Origin: Planococcus sp. ISL-109
GTDB taxonomy: Bacteria; Bacillota; Bacilli; Bacillales_A; Planococcaceae
Assembly: GCF_018613655.1 (NCBI RefSeq)
Contig: NZ_JAGGPW010000004.1
Location: 834,627 to 898,626 of the forward strand
Length of the DNA stretch: 64,000 nucleotides
Direction of reading: 5' to 3'
Part shown: piece by piece, positions 1-10,602 of the stretch
How the letters are laid out: the number at the start of each line of letters is the position of its first letter
How positions within the stretch are numbered: position 1 is the first letter of the stretch
Notes under the pieces: generated by a model
Told to the model about the DNA's origin: nothing
The model's database searches: none
Seen by the model: the letters and a program-made list of their open reading frames with translations, nothing else
Position numbers and translations under genes: made by a program

Positions 1-1465
<1,465 letters not shown>

Positions 1466-1502
1466 TTAAATTCCTCCATTAACTTTAGTTTGATAGTTTC
1501 AA

Positions 1503-2090
1503 TTATTCGTTCACTTTTACCATAGCCGGACGGAGCACTCTGCCATTCAGGGTATACCCTTTTTGCAGCTCTTGTAACACCATGCCTGGCTCTGCTTCCG
1601 AATCACTTTCCTGAATGACTGCCTGGTGTACATGCGGATCAAACGGCTCGCCGGCTGATTTGATTTCCTCGAGGCCTTCCGCTTTCACAGCGTCAAGCAA
1701 GGATTTCTGGACCATTTCAACGCCTTTTAACAGTGTTGGCGATTCGTCGCTTTTGGTTTCGGTAGCAAGCGCTCGCTCGAAATTATCCAGCACCGGCAGC
1801 AAATCCGTCAACAGCGATTGCGAGCGGAACTTCTTCGCAATTTCCTGATCCAGCTTCGTGCGGCGTTTGAAATTATCATAATCCGCTAGAAGCCGCAAAT
1901 ACTTGTTTTGCTCCGCTTCAATCTGTGCTTTCAGTTCAGCTATTTCGTCCACTGGTTTATCGGTGTCGCTTTCAGCCTCTAGAGCTTCAGCGGACACAGT
2001 AGTTTCTGTGTCATTTGGTGCCTGTTCTTCAGCTTGTTTCACATCTTGCTCTAAGTCTTGTTGCTTGATCGTTTCTTTTTCGTTCGACAA
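1503..2090 (-). CDS. grpE: Nucleotide exchange factor GrpE
   Basis: GrpE releases ADP from DnaK and resets its substrate cycle. The 195 residues show the family plan: an acidic low-complexity N-terminus (about 1-45), a long dimerising coiled coil (about 45-110, IAELKAQIEAEQNKYLRLLADYDNF), and the C-terminal beta domain ending GYTLNGRVLRPAMVKVNE. The start is TTG, set by an AAAGGAGG box eight bases upstream; no ATG lies nearby. The gene sits 19 bp after hrcA and is co-transcribed with it and dnaK. A TTG start may hold its level below DnaK, but that is inference. Confidence 0.97.
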   Translation of the reverse strand: MSNEKETIKQQDLEQDVKQAEEQAPNDTETTVSAEALEAESDTDKPVDEIAELKAQIEAEQNKYLRLLADYDNFKRRTKLDQEIAKKFRSQSLLTDLLPVLDNFERALATETKSDESPTLLKGVEMVQKSLLDAVKAEGLEEIKSAGEPFDPHVHQAVIQESDSEAEPGMVLQELQKGYTLNGRVLRPAMVKVNE

Positions 2091-2109
2091 AATATGTGCC
2101 TCCTTTAGT

Positions 2110-3141
2110 TCACTTTCCTTGGAACAGCCGGGTCAATTCTTTCGACAAATCGCTGCTCACATAGTCCAGCAGTGAAACGATCCGGCGGTAATCCATTCTC
2201 TTCGGCCCGACAATAGCGATCGTACCCATTTGTTCATCTCCGATATCGTAAGACACCGTGATGACAGAACAATCTTCCATCGCCGCCAACGCATTTTCGG
2301 AACCAATGCGGATTTGAAGCCCTTGGGCGCCGATCGGTAGAATTTCAGGAATGTGCTTTCCTTCTTCCATGACGTCCATCAACTCACGGATTTTCTGGAT
2401 ATCATGGAAATCCGGCTGCTTAAGGATATTCAGCTTGCCTCCATAATAAACATTGTCCGTGTGCGGAAGCAACAGCGCCTGCTGGAACGTACGGAATAAT
2501 TCTCCGTAGCGCTCGATATGCTGGCGCAACAGAGCGAGCGTTTCCTGCTCGAGGCGCTTGTGCAAATCATGCAGCGCAACGCCGATGAGACGCTCGTTCA
2601 AGATATTGACCATCTTCTCGATGTCGGATGCGTTCAAGTCCGGCGGGATGGAGAATACGCGGTTTTCCACATGCCCCGAATCGGTGACGATGATCGCCAC
2701 AGCCATTCCCGGCGACAAAGGCACAATCGACAACTTTTTGACGATGTGCTTGCGGATATCCGGTCCGAGCAGAATCGACGTGTAATTTGTCAATTCGGAC
2801 AAGATGCCAGCCGACCGTTTGATGATCTCTTCAGTTTCATTGACCTTTTCTTCGAAAACCGAGCGAAGCTGAACGATGTCGTTTTCCGGTACCGGATTCG
2901 GCGTCAACAAATGGTCTACATAATAGCGATAGCCTTTTTGGGACGGAATCCGGCCGGAAGAAGTATGAGTCTTTTCGAGGTAGCCCTGGCCTTCGAGCTC
3001 AGCCAATTCATTGCGAATGGTAGCCGAACTAAAAGACATACCCGGCTTTTTGGCTAGTTGGTTCGATCCTACCGGCTGCGCTGATTGGATATAATCATCG
3101 ACTGTCACTTTCAAAATGAGCAGTTGCCGTTCTGTTAACAT
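2110..3141 (-). CDS. hrcA: Heat-inducible transcription repressor HrcA
   Basis: HrcA represses class I heat-shock genes by binding CIRCE operators and is matured by GroEL. The N-terminal winged helix (about residues 1-80) includes LTERQLLILKVTVDDYI and the recognition region SSATIRNELAELEGQGYL. A GAF-like dimerisation domain follows, ending DYRRIVSLLDYVSSDLSKELTRLF. I place the start at the ATG spaced six bases from GAGGTG, giving 343 residues; an in-frame ATG two codons upstream overlaps the Shine-Dalgarno site. It is first in hrcA-grpE-dnaK. The CIRCE site and a sigma-A-type promoter lie directly upstream, so it should autoregulate. Confidence 0.97.
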   Translation of the reverse strand: MLTERQLLILKVTVDDYIQSAQPVGSNQLAKKPGMSFSSATIRNELAELEGQGYLEKTHTSSGRIPSQKGYRYYVDHLLTPNPVPENDIVQLRSVFEEKVNETEEIIKRSAGILSELTNYTSILLGPDIRKHIVKKLSIVPLSPGMAVAIIVTDSGHVENRVFSIPPDLNASDIEKMVNILNERLIGVALHDLHKRLEQETLALLRQHIERYGELFRTFQQALLLPHTDNVYYGGKLNILKQPDFHDIQKIRELMDVMEEGKHIPEILPIGAQGLQIRIGSENALAAMEDCSVITVSYDIGDEQMGTIAIVGPKRMDYRRIVSLLDYVSSDLSKELTRLFQGK

Positions 3142-3155
3142 GATCATCACCTCTG

Positions 3156-3182
3156 TTAGCACTCTATCAGTTCGAGTGCTAA
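3156..3182. promoter_or_regulatory. CIRCE operator (HrcA binding site)
   Basis: A perfect inverted repeat TTAGCACTC-N9-GAGTGCTAA, identical to the CIRCE consensus, lies between the hrcA promoter and the hrcA start codon. HrcA binding here should shut down hrcA-grpE-dnaK at normal temperature. Confidence 0.97.
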
Positions 3183-3192
3183 GACTACACTA

Positions 3193-3221
3193 AAATTACC
3201 AAATCTTTTTTGCGTTGTCAA
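3193..3221 (-). promoter_or_regulatory. Probable sigma-A promoter of the hrcA operon
   Basis: On the minus strand a consensus TTGACA (3216-3221) is followed after 17 bp by TAATTT (3193-3198), with the CIRCE element just downstream. Spacing and position suit a vegetative promoter repressed by HrcA. Confidence 0.75.
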
Positions 3222-3232
3222 CGGATGCGCTT

Positions 3233-4372
3233 CTACGAAAGCAAAAATTGTTCGAATACTTCATTACCGACAAAGCGGCCTTTATGTGTCAGCTTCAAAA
3301 ATCCGTTTTCGAGAGCCAGATTGCCTTTAGCCTGCTCTTTTTGAAGAATCTCTCCGTAAATGCTCCTGAGTGCTGTGCCGAATTTCTCTTCGAAATGAAC
3401 TAGTTCCACGCCTTTGGTTTTGCGCAGGCCGAGAAACATTTCCTCTTCCATCTGTGCTTTTATAGTCACTTTGTTTTCTTCCAATACGGGCCGTATGCCA
3501 GAATCGAGGGGTTCCATATATTTTTTGAGCGGTCCGTGATTGGCATAGCGGATTCCGTCGACATAGCCATGGGCACCCGCTCCGACGCCAATATATTCTT
3601 CGTTGTCCCAATATAATAGGTTATGGCGCGACTCATGCCCAGGCTTTGCGAAATTGGAAATTTCGTATTGATGCAAACCGCGTTTTTCCATTTCCTCCAT
3701 GAGGCGTTCATACATATCGCCTTCAAGATCTTCTGTGATGGTATTCAATTTCCCTTTGACCATCAAATTATAAAAAACGGTCTTCGGTTCGATGATCAGC
3801 GAGTACGCTGAAAAATGCGGCAGATCAAATGCAAATGCCTGCTCGAGCGTTTCTTCCCACTGCGCCATCGTCTGGCCGGGAAGCCCGTACATCAAATCGA
3901 AGCTGATGCTGTTAAAGCCGACTTCGCGTGCTGTTTCCACGGCACGGCGAACATCGTCATTGGCATGGGTCCTGCCAAGACGCTTCAATAAATCCGGATC
4001 AAATGTCTGCACGCCCATGCTCAAGCGGTTGACGCCGCCGTCAAACAGCACTTGCATTTTTTCGCGCGTCAGTTCATCTGGATTCGCTTCTGAGCTCCAT
4101 TCGACATTCTGTGTCATCGGCACGTACTGGCGGATCAAGCCGAGCAGTCGCTCCAATTGTTCCGGAGTTAGCGCTGTTGGTGTGCCGCCGCCGAGAAAAA
4201 TCGTCTCAAGCGGGTGATCGAGTGCTCCTTGCTGTTTCCATAGCGCCAGTTCTTTGCCGACTGATTCGATATAGGCATCCACCGGCTGGTCTTTGAAAAA
4301 CACTTTATTGAAATCGCAGTAAAAACAAATCTGATGGCAGAATGGGATATGGATGTACATGCCTTTTACCAT
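3233..4372 (-). CDS. hemW: Radical SAM heme chaperone HemW
   Basis: HemW-family radical SAM protein, thought to insert heme into respiratory enzymes. The iron-sulfur motif is C12-x3-C16-x2-C19 followed by Asp-Phe, the HemW pattern; true coproporphyrinogen dehydrogenase HemN has a fourth nearby cysteine that is missing here. Other marks are FLGGGTPTALTPEQLERLL and the C-terminal HemN domain. The 379 residues match the family length. The ATG is preceded by GAAGG. It lies between lepA and hrcA, as in B. subtilis. An intrinsic terminator separates it from lepA, so it may depend on readthrough or its own promoter. Confidence 0.95.
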   Translation of the reverse strand: MVKGMYIHIPFCHQICFYCDFNKVFFKDQPVDAYIESVGKELALWKQQGALDHPLETIFLGGGTPTALTPEQLERLLGLIRQYVPMTQNVEWSSEANPDELTREKMQVLFDGGVNRLSMGVQTFDPDLLKRLGRTHANDDVRRAVETAREVGFNSISFDLMYGLPGQTMAQWEETLEQAFAFDLPHFSAYSLIIEPKTVFYNLMVKGKLNTITEDLEGDMYERLMEEMEKRGLHQYEISNFAKPGHESRHNLLYWDNEEYIGVGAGAHGYVDGIRYANHGPLKKYMEPLDSGIRPVLEENKVTIKAQMEEEMFLGLRKTKGVELVHFEEKFGTALRSIYGEILQKEQAKGNLALENGFLKLTHKGRFVGNEVFEQFLLS

Positions 4373-4396
4373 GAAAAATCCTTCTTTCTAATAAGA

Positions 4397-4424
4397 AAAG
4401 GAGGCAGAAAAAGCCGCCTCCTTT
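4397..4424 (-). terminator. Intrinsic terminator between lepA and hemW
   Basis: A 9-bp stem, AAAGGAGGC pairing with GCCTCCTTT around a ten-base loop, is followed on the minus strand by TTCTT. The plus strand has a seven-T run, so the structure could work in both directions. It lies only about 25 bases before the hemW start. Confidence 0.75.
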
Positions 4425-4432
4425 TTTTCGTT

Positions 4433-6262
4433 TTATTTGGATTGGTCGTCCATTTTCAGAACAGCCATAAATGCTTCTTGTGGGACTTCTACGGAGCCGA
4501 CTTGCTTCATCCGCTTTTTCCCTTCTTTCTGCTTATCAAGAAGTTTTCGCTTCCGGGAAATATCGCCGCCGTAACATTTCGCGAGGACGTTTTTCCGGAT
4601 AGCGCTGATTGTTTGGCGGGCAACGATTTTCTGTCCGATCGCTGCTTGGATCGGAACTTCGAATTGCTGGCGCGGGATCAAATTCTTCAGTTTGTCGACA
4701 ATAATTTTCCCGCGCTCATAAGCAAATTCACTATGGACGATAAAGCTCAGTGCATCCACTTTTTCAGCATTCAGCAAAATATCCATCTTGACTAGCTTCG
4801 ACTCTTTATAGCCGATCAGCTCGTAATCGAACGATGCATAGCCTTTCGTGCCGGATTTCAATTGGTCGAAGAAGTCATAGACAATCTCCGCAAGCGGCAA
4901 TTCGTAAATGATGCTGACACGGGAATTGTCGACATAGTCCATCGTCATGAAATTGCCGCGTTTTTTCTGGCAGATTTCCATAACCGCGCCGACGTAATCG
5001 TTCGGCACCATGACCGTCGCTTTGACGTAAGGTTCTTCAACTACTGCAATTTTCTGCGGATCCGGCATCATCGCCGGGTTGTCGATGTTCAACACTTCCC
5101 CGTCCGTCATATGGACGTGGTAAATTACGCTCGGTGCTGTCGTGATCAAATCGATATTGAACTCGCGTTCGATGCGCTCTTGGATGATTTCCATGTGCAA
5201 CAAGCCGAGGAATCCGCAGCGATAGCCGAAGCCGAGCGCCTGTGAGGATTCTGGTTCGAATTGCAAAGCCGCATCGTTCAGTTCCAGCTTTTCAAGCGCA
5301 TCACGCAAATCGTTGTATTTCGATGTATCGATCGGGTAGAGCCCACAATAAACCATTGGGTTCAAACGGCGATAGCCCGGCAGTGCTTGTTCAGCGGGGT
5401 TGTTTGCCAATGTGATGGTATCTCCGACACGCGAATCGGCGACGTTCTTGATGGCAGCGGTCAAAAAGCCGACATCCCCAACCGTCAATTCGTCGCGCAA
5501 AGTCACTTTAGGCGTGAATACGCCGGCTTCGACGACTTCGAATTCATTACCGCTGGCCATCATTTTGATTTTGTCGCCTGGCTTTACTGTGCCGTCCATG
5601 ATTCGAATGTACGCGACAACGCCGCGGTACGGGTCATAAAGCGAATCGAAAATCAAAGCTTTTAAGGGAGCTGCTGGATCGCCTGTTGGCGGTGGAACTT
5701 TTTCGACAATCTGCTCCAGGATTTCTTCGATGCCGATTCCTGCTTTTGCAGAAGCAAGCACGGCTTCCGATGCATCAAGCCCGATGACGTCCTCCACTTC
5801 CTGGCGAACGCGTTCAGGATCTGCTGCTGGTAAATCGATCTTGTTGATGACCGGCAAAATCTCTAAGTCGTTATCGAGCGCCAAATAGACGTTGGCAAGT
5901 GTCTGGGCTTCGATGCCTTGAGCTGCATCGACTACAAGGACAGCTCCTTCACATGCTGCCAGGCTGCGGGAAACTTCGTACGTGAAATCGACATGTCCCG
6001 GTGTATCGATCAAGTGCATAATATACGTTTCTCCGTCTTTTGCTGTATAGTTCAGCTGAACGGCATTCAACTTGATGGTAATTCCTCTTTCCCGCTCCAA
6101 ATCCATGGAGTCGAGCAATTGCGATTTCATTTCACGCGCCGTCAGCGCATTGGTTTTTTCCAATATGCGGTCTGCTAACGTCGATTTCCCATGATCGATG
6201 TGAGCAATGATGGAAAAGTTGCGGATTTTCTGCTGTCTCGCGATTCTCTGTTCTAGATTCAT
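4433..6262 (-). CDS. lepA: Elongation factor 4 (LepA), ribosome back-translocating GTPase
   Basis: Translation GTPase that promotes back-translocation or ribosome biogenesis on the 70S/30S particle. G1 is AHIDHGKST (residues 20-28); the switch II region is DTPGHVDF and G4 is NKIDLP. Domains follow in EF-G-like order but domain IV is replaced by the LepA-specific C-terminal domain ([24 protein letters not shown] region). I choose the ATG that follows GGGAGTGA, giving 609 residues; an ATG five codons upstream has no ribosome binding site. In B. subtilis sporulation genes (gpr, spoIIP) lie upstream; here the next gene is rpsT. Confidence 0.97.
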   Translation of the reverse strand: MNLEQRIARQQKIRNFSIIAHIDHGKSTLADRILEKTNALTAREMKSQLLDSMDLERERGITIKLNAVQLNYTAKDGETYIMHLIDTPGHVDFTYEVSRSLAACEGAVLVVDAAQGIEAQTLANVYLALDNDLEILPVINKIDLPAADPERVRQEVEDVIGLDASEAVLASAKAGIGIEEILEQIVEKVPPPTGDPAAPLKALIFDSLYDPYRGVVAYIRIMDGTVKPGDKIKMMASGNEFEVVEAGVFTPKVTLRDELTVGDVGFLTAAIKNVADSRVGDTITLANNPAEQALPGYRRLNPMVYCGLYPIDTSKYNDLRDALEKLELNDAALQFEPESSQALGFGYRCGFLGLLHMEIIQERIEREFNIDLITTAPSVIYHVHMTDGEVLNIDNPAMMPDPQKIAVVEEPYVKATVMVPNDYVGAVMEICQKKRGNFMTMDYVDNSRVSIIYELPLAEIVYDFFDQLKSGTKGYASFDYELIGYKESKLVKMDILLNAEKVDALSFIVHSEFAYERGKIIVDKLKNLIPRQQFEVPIQAAIGQKIVARQTISAIRKNVLAKCYGGDISRKRKLLDKQKEGKKRMKQVGSVEVPQEAFMAVLKMDDQSK

Positions 6263-6291
6263 TTTCTTCACTCCCATATAAACTACTTTGA

Positions 6292-6320
6292 ATTATAGCA
6301 GTCAAGCAGGCTTTGAGCAA
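6292..6320 (-). promoter_or_regulatory. Probable lepA promoter (extended -10)
   Basis: On the minus strand TATAAT (6292-6297) has an extended-minus-10 TGC immediately upstream. A weak TTGCTC -35 lies 17 bp further up (6315-6320). It is 30 bp from the lepA start codon. Confidence 0.6.
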
Positions 6321-6374
6321 CGAATGACCGAACAATGCTTTAAGTGTCAAGGGAAACTTCTTTGCACGTAACTA

Positions 6375-6403
6375 TTGCATTTGGCTGGCCGATTTGATAA
6401 AAT
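6375..6403 (+). promoter_or_regulatory. Probable rpsT promoter
   Basis: TTGCAT (6375-6380), 17 bp, TAAAAT (6398-6403) on the plus strand, giving an rpsT leader of roughly 70 bases that contains a small GGCG/CGCC hairpin. Confidence 0.6.
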
Positions 6404-6478
6404 AACTTTTGTTGTATAGAGACACTGAAGAGTGAAGGCGACTCCGCCTAAACTTAAATTGTCTAGGAGGTGAAAGAT

Positions 6479-6727
6479 ATGCCAAACATTAAATCTGCAA
6501 TCAAACGTGTTCGCACGAACGATACAAAAAATGCTCAGAACTCATCTGTTAAATCATCAATGCGTTCTTCTGTCAAAAAGGCTGAGCAAGCTGTAGCCAA
6601 CAATGAAGAAAACAAAGGTGATTCTGTAAAAGCAGCGATCAAACAAGTTGAGAAAGCGGCTTCTAAAGGTTTGCTCCACAAAAACACTGCAGCCCGCAAA
6701 AAAGCGAGCCTCATGAAAAAAGCGTAA
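6479..6727 (+). CDS. rpsT: 30S ribosomal protein S20
   Basis: Small-subunit protein binding the 5' domain of 16S rRNA. The 82-residue basic protein begins MPNIKSAIKRVRTNDTKN and ends in AARKKASLMKKA, typical of S20. The ATG follows AGGAGGTG at correct spacing; an ATG three codons upstream sits inside the ribosome binding site and is not used. It is transcribed alone, opposite to its neighbours lepA and holA, with its own promoter and terminator. Confidence 0.98.
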   Translation: MPNIKSAIKRVRTNDTKNAQNSSVKSSMRSSVKKAEQAVANNEENKGDSVKAAIKQVEKAASKGLLHKNTAARKKASLMKKA

Positions 6728-6736
6728 AACGCATTA

Positions 6737-6766
6737 AAAAACCGATCCTCAAGGGTCGGTTTTTTC
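6737..6766 (+). terminator. rpsT terminator
   Basis: A stem AAACCGA-CC/GG-TCGGTTT with a short TCAA-type loop is followed by TTTTTT, ten bases after the rpsT stop. Confidence 0.85.
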
Positions 6767-6785
6767 TTTGTGCAAAAAAAACTAA

Positions 6786-6822
6786 AAAGCAAGGCTGCCT
6801 CCGAATCGGGCAGCCTTGCTTT
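6786..6822 (-). terminator. Strong terminator downstream of holA
   Basis: A 14-bp perfect stem (AAAGCAAGGCTGCC with GGCAGCCTTGCTTT) is followed on the minus strand by a T-rich tract. It terminates holA transcription and faces the rpsT terminator. Confidence 0.85.
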
Positions 6823-6943
6823 AATTATAGTAGTTGAGCTTTAGATTGTAACTTATGCATATTCCGCAAAACCGCTGCCTCGTGTCCTCTAATGCTGCGG
6901 GCACATGAAAGGTACACATTTTTCGCACCTTGCTTTAATCGGG

Positions 6944-7987
6944 TTAAACTTGTTTCGACACTTGTTTGTTATGCCCCGCCCGTTTCATCAGGAAGAATTC
7001 CAGCACACGCTCCCGGTTCCCGGAAGTGGTCTTTAACTGCAGGTCGATATCCGCCAAGTCGCCGAGCACCTGCAGCAAGCGCTGTTCGGAAATCTGCCGG
7101 CGCTTTTCCACAAGCAGTTTGACCCGGTACGGATGGGCTTTGAGTTGTTTGGAAATTTGCTGTGCATGATAGCCTTTTTTCTGCAAATAATAAACATGGA
7201 CCATAAAGCGGATCTGCGAAGCGAGCAACGCCGCGAGTGCGACCGGCTCTTCTTTTTGCCTCAGCAGATCGTAATAGACGCTCAACGCCGTTTTGATATC
7301 CCCGTCCAAATAGGCTTGCAGCATTTTAAATGCGTCTTGTTCCAAAGTGCGCGACGTCATATCCTTAATGAGCTGTTCGGAAATCTCTTCTTGTTCCGCC
7401 CCGAGGTAGAGCGCCATTTTTTCCAGCTCGGAAGCGAGCAGCGTCAAATTAGTACCGGCCAGTTCAATCAATTTCCGGGCAGCTTGACGTTCGAGCGTTT
7501 TGCCGTGTGTTTTCGCTTCATGCGCCATCCAGCTTTCCAGCTCATGCGGCTGCAACGCTTTCGCTTCGATCAGCACCGCATGCTTTTTCATCAGCTTGAC
7601 GATTTTTTTCCGTTCATCCAGTTTTTCATAAGGCGCAACAAAAATCGTGACGCTTGTCGCCGGCGGATGTTCAAGCCATGTTTCCAACGCTTTCAGATCG
7701 TGGTTGATTTTTTCTTTACCCCGCTCCGCCGCTTTCAAGAATGAAGCGTTGCGTGCGATGACCAGCTTGCGGTCACTGAAAAATGGTATCGTGTCGGATT
7801 CCTCAAGCACATGCCCGACCGGCACTTCATCCAGGTCATACGTTGCGGCATCGAGCTCTGAAGTAGCCGCCATTTGCGTTTTCAATAAATCGAGTGTTTT
7901 CGTGATGAAATAGCTCTCGGTCCCGACAATCAAATAGACCGGATCGATTTTATCGGCGCGAATCGATTTCCATATAGATGTAATCAT
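6944..7987 (-). CDS. holA: DNA polymerase III delta subunit (clamp loader)
   Basis: The delta subunit opens the beta sliding clamp as part of the DnaX clamp loader. The N-terminal segment IDPVYLIVGTESYFITKTLDLLK and the AAA+-like fold with degenerate nucleotide site match the YqeN/HolA family; the C-terminal helical collar includes LASQIRFMVHVYYLQKKGY. I use the ATG spaced eight bases from GGAG (347 residues) rather than a GTG three codons upstream. Position next to rpsT and comEC is the same as in B. subtilis. Confidence 0.95.
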   Translation of the reverse strand: MITSIWKSIRADKIDPVYLIVGTESYFITKTLDLLKTQMAATSELDAATYDLDEVPVGHVLEESDTIPFFSDRKLVIARNASFLKAAERGKEKINHDLKALETWLEHPPATSVTIFVAPYEKLDERKKIVKLMKKHAVLIEAKALQPHELESWMAHEAKTHGKTLERQAARKLIELAGTNLTLLASELEKMALYLGAEQEEISEQLIKDMTSRTLEQDAFKMLQAYLDGDIKTALSVYYDLLRQKEEPVALAALLASQIRFMVHVYYLQKKGYHAQQISKQLKAHPYRVKLLVEKRRQISEQRLLQVLGDLADIDLQLKTTSGNRERVLEFFLMKRAGHNKQVSKQV

Positions 7988-8164
7988 ACGTTCCACTCCC
8001 TCTTCCCTCTACTATACCGGATTTTCCGATTCGGGTCTGCCTCATGCGGCGTGTCTGGTTTTGACAGTTGTGTGTCAGCCGCCAAAATCAAGGGACAATG
8101 TTTAGTTCAATATAGATTTTTTGGTTTTCTTCGCTTATAATAAAATCAACTAGGAGGGATTTTC

Positions 8165-8299
8165 ATGAATGAATTTGAACAAAACGTCCAGTCCAAACGC
8201 AACGATGCCATCGATGCAGGCATGGGCTTCGTCGTTTCCTTTGGTTTCTTCGCTCTTATTTTTATCATCGCTGGCGTAGTGCAATTCGCAGCCCGTTGA
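8165..8299 (+). CDS. yqzM: YqzM family small membrane protein
   Basis: A 44-residue protein starting MNEFEQNVQSKRNDAIDAG followed by one membrane segment (about 21-42, GFVVSFGFFALIFIIAGVV). It matches the YqzM family, which sits between holA and comEC in Bacillus; its function is unknown to me. The ATG is preceded by AGGAGGG and a TATAAT (8136-8141) lies just upstream. A strong terminator follows directly. Confidence 0.9.
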   Translation: MNEFEQNVQSKRNDAIDAGMGFVVSFGFFALIFIIAGVVQFAAR

Positions 8300-8304
8300 T
8301 CACC

Positions 8305-8334
8305 AAAAGCCCCGGCATTTGCCGGGGCTTTTTT
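8305..8334. terminator. Bidirectional terminator between yqzM and comEC
   Basis: A 12-bp perfect stem (AAAAGCCCCGGC/GCCGGGGCTTTT) with an ATTT loop and T-runs on both sides. It serves convergent yqzM and the comE operon; the comEC stop codon overlaps its arm. Confidence 0.9.
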
Positions 8335-10525
8335 ATTTTCGGCTGGAATCGATGGTCGTGTTTCCGTTTTTCACTGTTATGCGTATCGTTCCGTTTTCCG
8401 CAGTCGACAACAACAATAAATCAAGCGACTCGAAACGCGCTGTCACTTCCGGGCTCGGATGGCCATAGCGATTGTCCTTACCGGCGGAGACGATGGAGAC
8501 ATCCGGTTCCAGCGCTTCCAAGAAAATTTGCGAACTCGAGGTTTTGCTTCCGTGATGCCCCACCTTCAACACAGTCAATTCGGCGAGCTGTTGTGCGTAA
8601 CCCTCCACAATTTCCCGCTCTCCTTTCTCTTCCAAGTCCCCGGTGAACAAAAAGCGCTGGCCGCCGTGTTCCATCAGCAGCACGAGCGAGTCATCATTGC
8701 CTTCGTACTGGTCATCATCCGGAGACAAATACATAAATCGTGTTGAACCGACATTCCAAGCAACTCCCTTTCCAGGTGTTTCCACCGCCGCTTCTTTCGA
8801 CAAAGGCGCCAACTCGGACATCATTGCATTCGCCTCGGATCCTGGAGTGATATGCAGGCGTTCCACGTCAAGTTCTTCAAAAATTTCATCGGCACCTTCT
8901 GCATGATCCGCATCGGGATGGCTCAATATAAATAAATCGACCTGGGAAATGCCGCGCCCTTTCAAATAGGGCACGACCGTTCCGCGGCCTACTTCATAAG
9001 GACGCGTCCGCTGCTGATAGCCCTCTTCCCCAAAACGCAGCACGCCGCCGGAATCGATCAAGTACACGCCGCGCCGATAAGGCAATTCAATCAAAATGCT
9101 GTCTCCTTGCCCGACATCGATAAAGCTGACATATAATGCCGGGTCTACATATGGTTTAGCGCTTATCAACAAAGCCGGGCTGACCAGCACGAGGACATAG
9201 CGCAGGCGCCAGCGCTTTTCCGTTTGCACAAAAAACACCAGGACGCACGCGGCCATGATCAGCACTAGCCCTAGAGCCGGTTTCCCGGGGGTCCACAGCT
9301 GATGAGGCACAGTTGCCAGGTCATTCGTCAACTGGGCGATCCATAGCCTCAGCGGCTCGTATAAGGCGAAAAAAGGCTGTGCTATATTGCCTGGAAAAAA
9401 GGACAGCGCCAATAGCATAAAGTTGGCCGGCAAAATAAACACCGTAAAAAGCGGTACATACAAGGCATTCACCAAAAATGAGGATAAGGAGATTTCATAA
9501 AAATGGAATAATAGAAGCGGATACAGGCTTAATTGAGACACCGCGGTGACAATCAAGCCGCCTTTGAAAAAAGAAGCACCTTCCAATAATTTCAAGGAAG
9601 CGATGATCCCGAAACTCGCACCATAGGACAATTGAAAACCGATATCAAAAAGAAGTGACGGTTCGAAGAGGAGAAAGGCGATAAAACTGGCACTTAAAGC
9701 TTGAATTACCGAAACGTGGATTCCGAACAACCGGGCTAACAGCACCAAGACCACCATGGCGCATGCGCGCATGACTGAGGGCGCGGCCCCTGCCAATATG
9801 GCGTAAAGCGGCAATACCATAATGAGCAAGATGGTCGCTGTTTCTTTCCGTATCCGTATGCGCAGCAAGGCAAAATAAAGCATCGCGGTAATAATTCCCA
9901 CGTGCAGGCCCGATATCGCAAACAGATGCGTGATTCCAAGCGTACGCTGAATCCGCGCCTGTTCCCCGTCCAGCCCACCGCGTTCCCCGAGCAGAAGCGC
10001 ATGCGCTTCCGTTACGAGTGCAGCCGGGAAACTCCGCTCGATATGGGCCAGCAGCTTCTCGCGCTGCTGTGCTAAGCTTCCTTTGATCCCCCCTCTTGGT
10101 GCCGCGGCTACAATCGATTCGATCGTAAGCATACCGCGTGCATTGTTTTTCTCCAAATAGTGTTGCATATTAAAGGCAAACTCATGCGGCGCATTTTTAG
10201 GATCGGTGTAGTTTGCCCGAACGCGCAAATGGATAGCTGGGCCTAAAGCATGCAAAGCTTTTTTTTCCTCAGCCGAGCCGATTTGATAGCTAGCATAGAC
10301 TTTTTGGCCGGAATCCACAATTGCAAATCCATTCAAACGGGCACCGTCGATTGAAAGTTCATGAAATTCAACAACGCCTTCGTAGTCTCCAGACAATAAT
10401 GGTCCATCGTCCAGGCGGGATTGTGCCAAAAAGAAGGCCGCAATGGCGAAAATAGCAATAATAGCCATCCACGTTAGCGGCTCTTTTTTATACGCCATCC
10501 AATAAAAAAGCAGCACCATGATCAA
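8333..10525 (-). CDS. comEC: DNA internalization competence protein ComEC/Rec2
   Basis: Membrane channel that carries transforming single-stranded DNA into the cell. The order is N-terminal hydrophobic region and OB-like domain, the Competence domain with many membrane helices (HLFAISGLHVGIITAML; FDIGFQLSYGASFG), then a metallo-beta-lactamase-like domain (FIDVGQGDSILIELP, LSHPDADHAEG, VGHHGSKTSSS). From the first TTG it is 730 residues. The frame stays open upstream through another apparent membrane segment, LFFYTAIALAIATYAAH, with no ATG, GTG or TTG, so the true start is uncertain; an ATT at 10627 inside comEB is a candidate. Last gene of comEA-comEB-comEC. Confidence 0.93.
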   Translation of the reverse strand: MIMVLLFYWMAYKKEPLTWMAIIAIFAIAAFFLAQSRLDDGPLLSGDYEGVVEFHELSIDGARLNGFAIVDSGQKVYASYQIGSAEEKKALHALGPAIHLRVRANYTDPKNAPHEFAFNMQHYLEKNNARGMLTIESIVAAAPRGGIKGSLAQQREKLLAHIERSFPAALVTEAHALLLGERGGLDGEQARIQRTLGITHLFAISGLHVGIITAMLYFALLRIRIRKETATILLIMVLPLYAILAGAAPSVMRACAMVVLVLLARLFGIHVSVIQALSASFIAFLLFEPSLLFDIGFQLSYGASFGIIASLKLLEGASFFKGGLIVTAVSQLSLYPLLLFHFYEISLSSFLVNALYVPLFTVFILPANFMLLALSFFPGNIAQPFFALYEPLRLWIAQLTNDLATVPHQLWTPGKPALGLVLIMAACVLVFFVQTEKRWRLRYVLVLVSPALLISAKPYVDPALYVSFIDVGQGDSILIELPYRRGVYLIDSGGVLRFGEEGYQQRTRPYEVGRGTVVPYLKGRGISQVDLFILSHPDADHAEGADEIFEELDVERLHITPGSEANAMMSELAPLSKEAAVETPGKGVAWNVGSTRFMYLSPDDDQYEGNDDSLVLLMEHGGQRFLFTGDLEEKGEREIVEGYAQQLAELTVLKVGHHGSKTSSSQIFLEALEPDVSIVSAGKDNRYGHPSPEVTARFESLDLLLLSTAENGTIRITVKNGNTTIDSSRK

Positions 10526-10602
10526 AAGCAGATTAGCTGAGTCATGTGCTGCATATGTGGCGATTGCAAGCGCAATTGCCGTATAGAAAAATAATGGCTC
10601 CG

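Noticed and set aside
3233-4372. Coproporphyrinogen dehydrogenase HemN
   Set aside because: The cysteine motif lacks HemN's fourth cysteine; HemW fits better.
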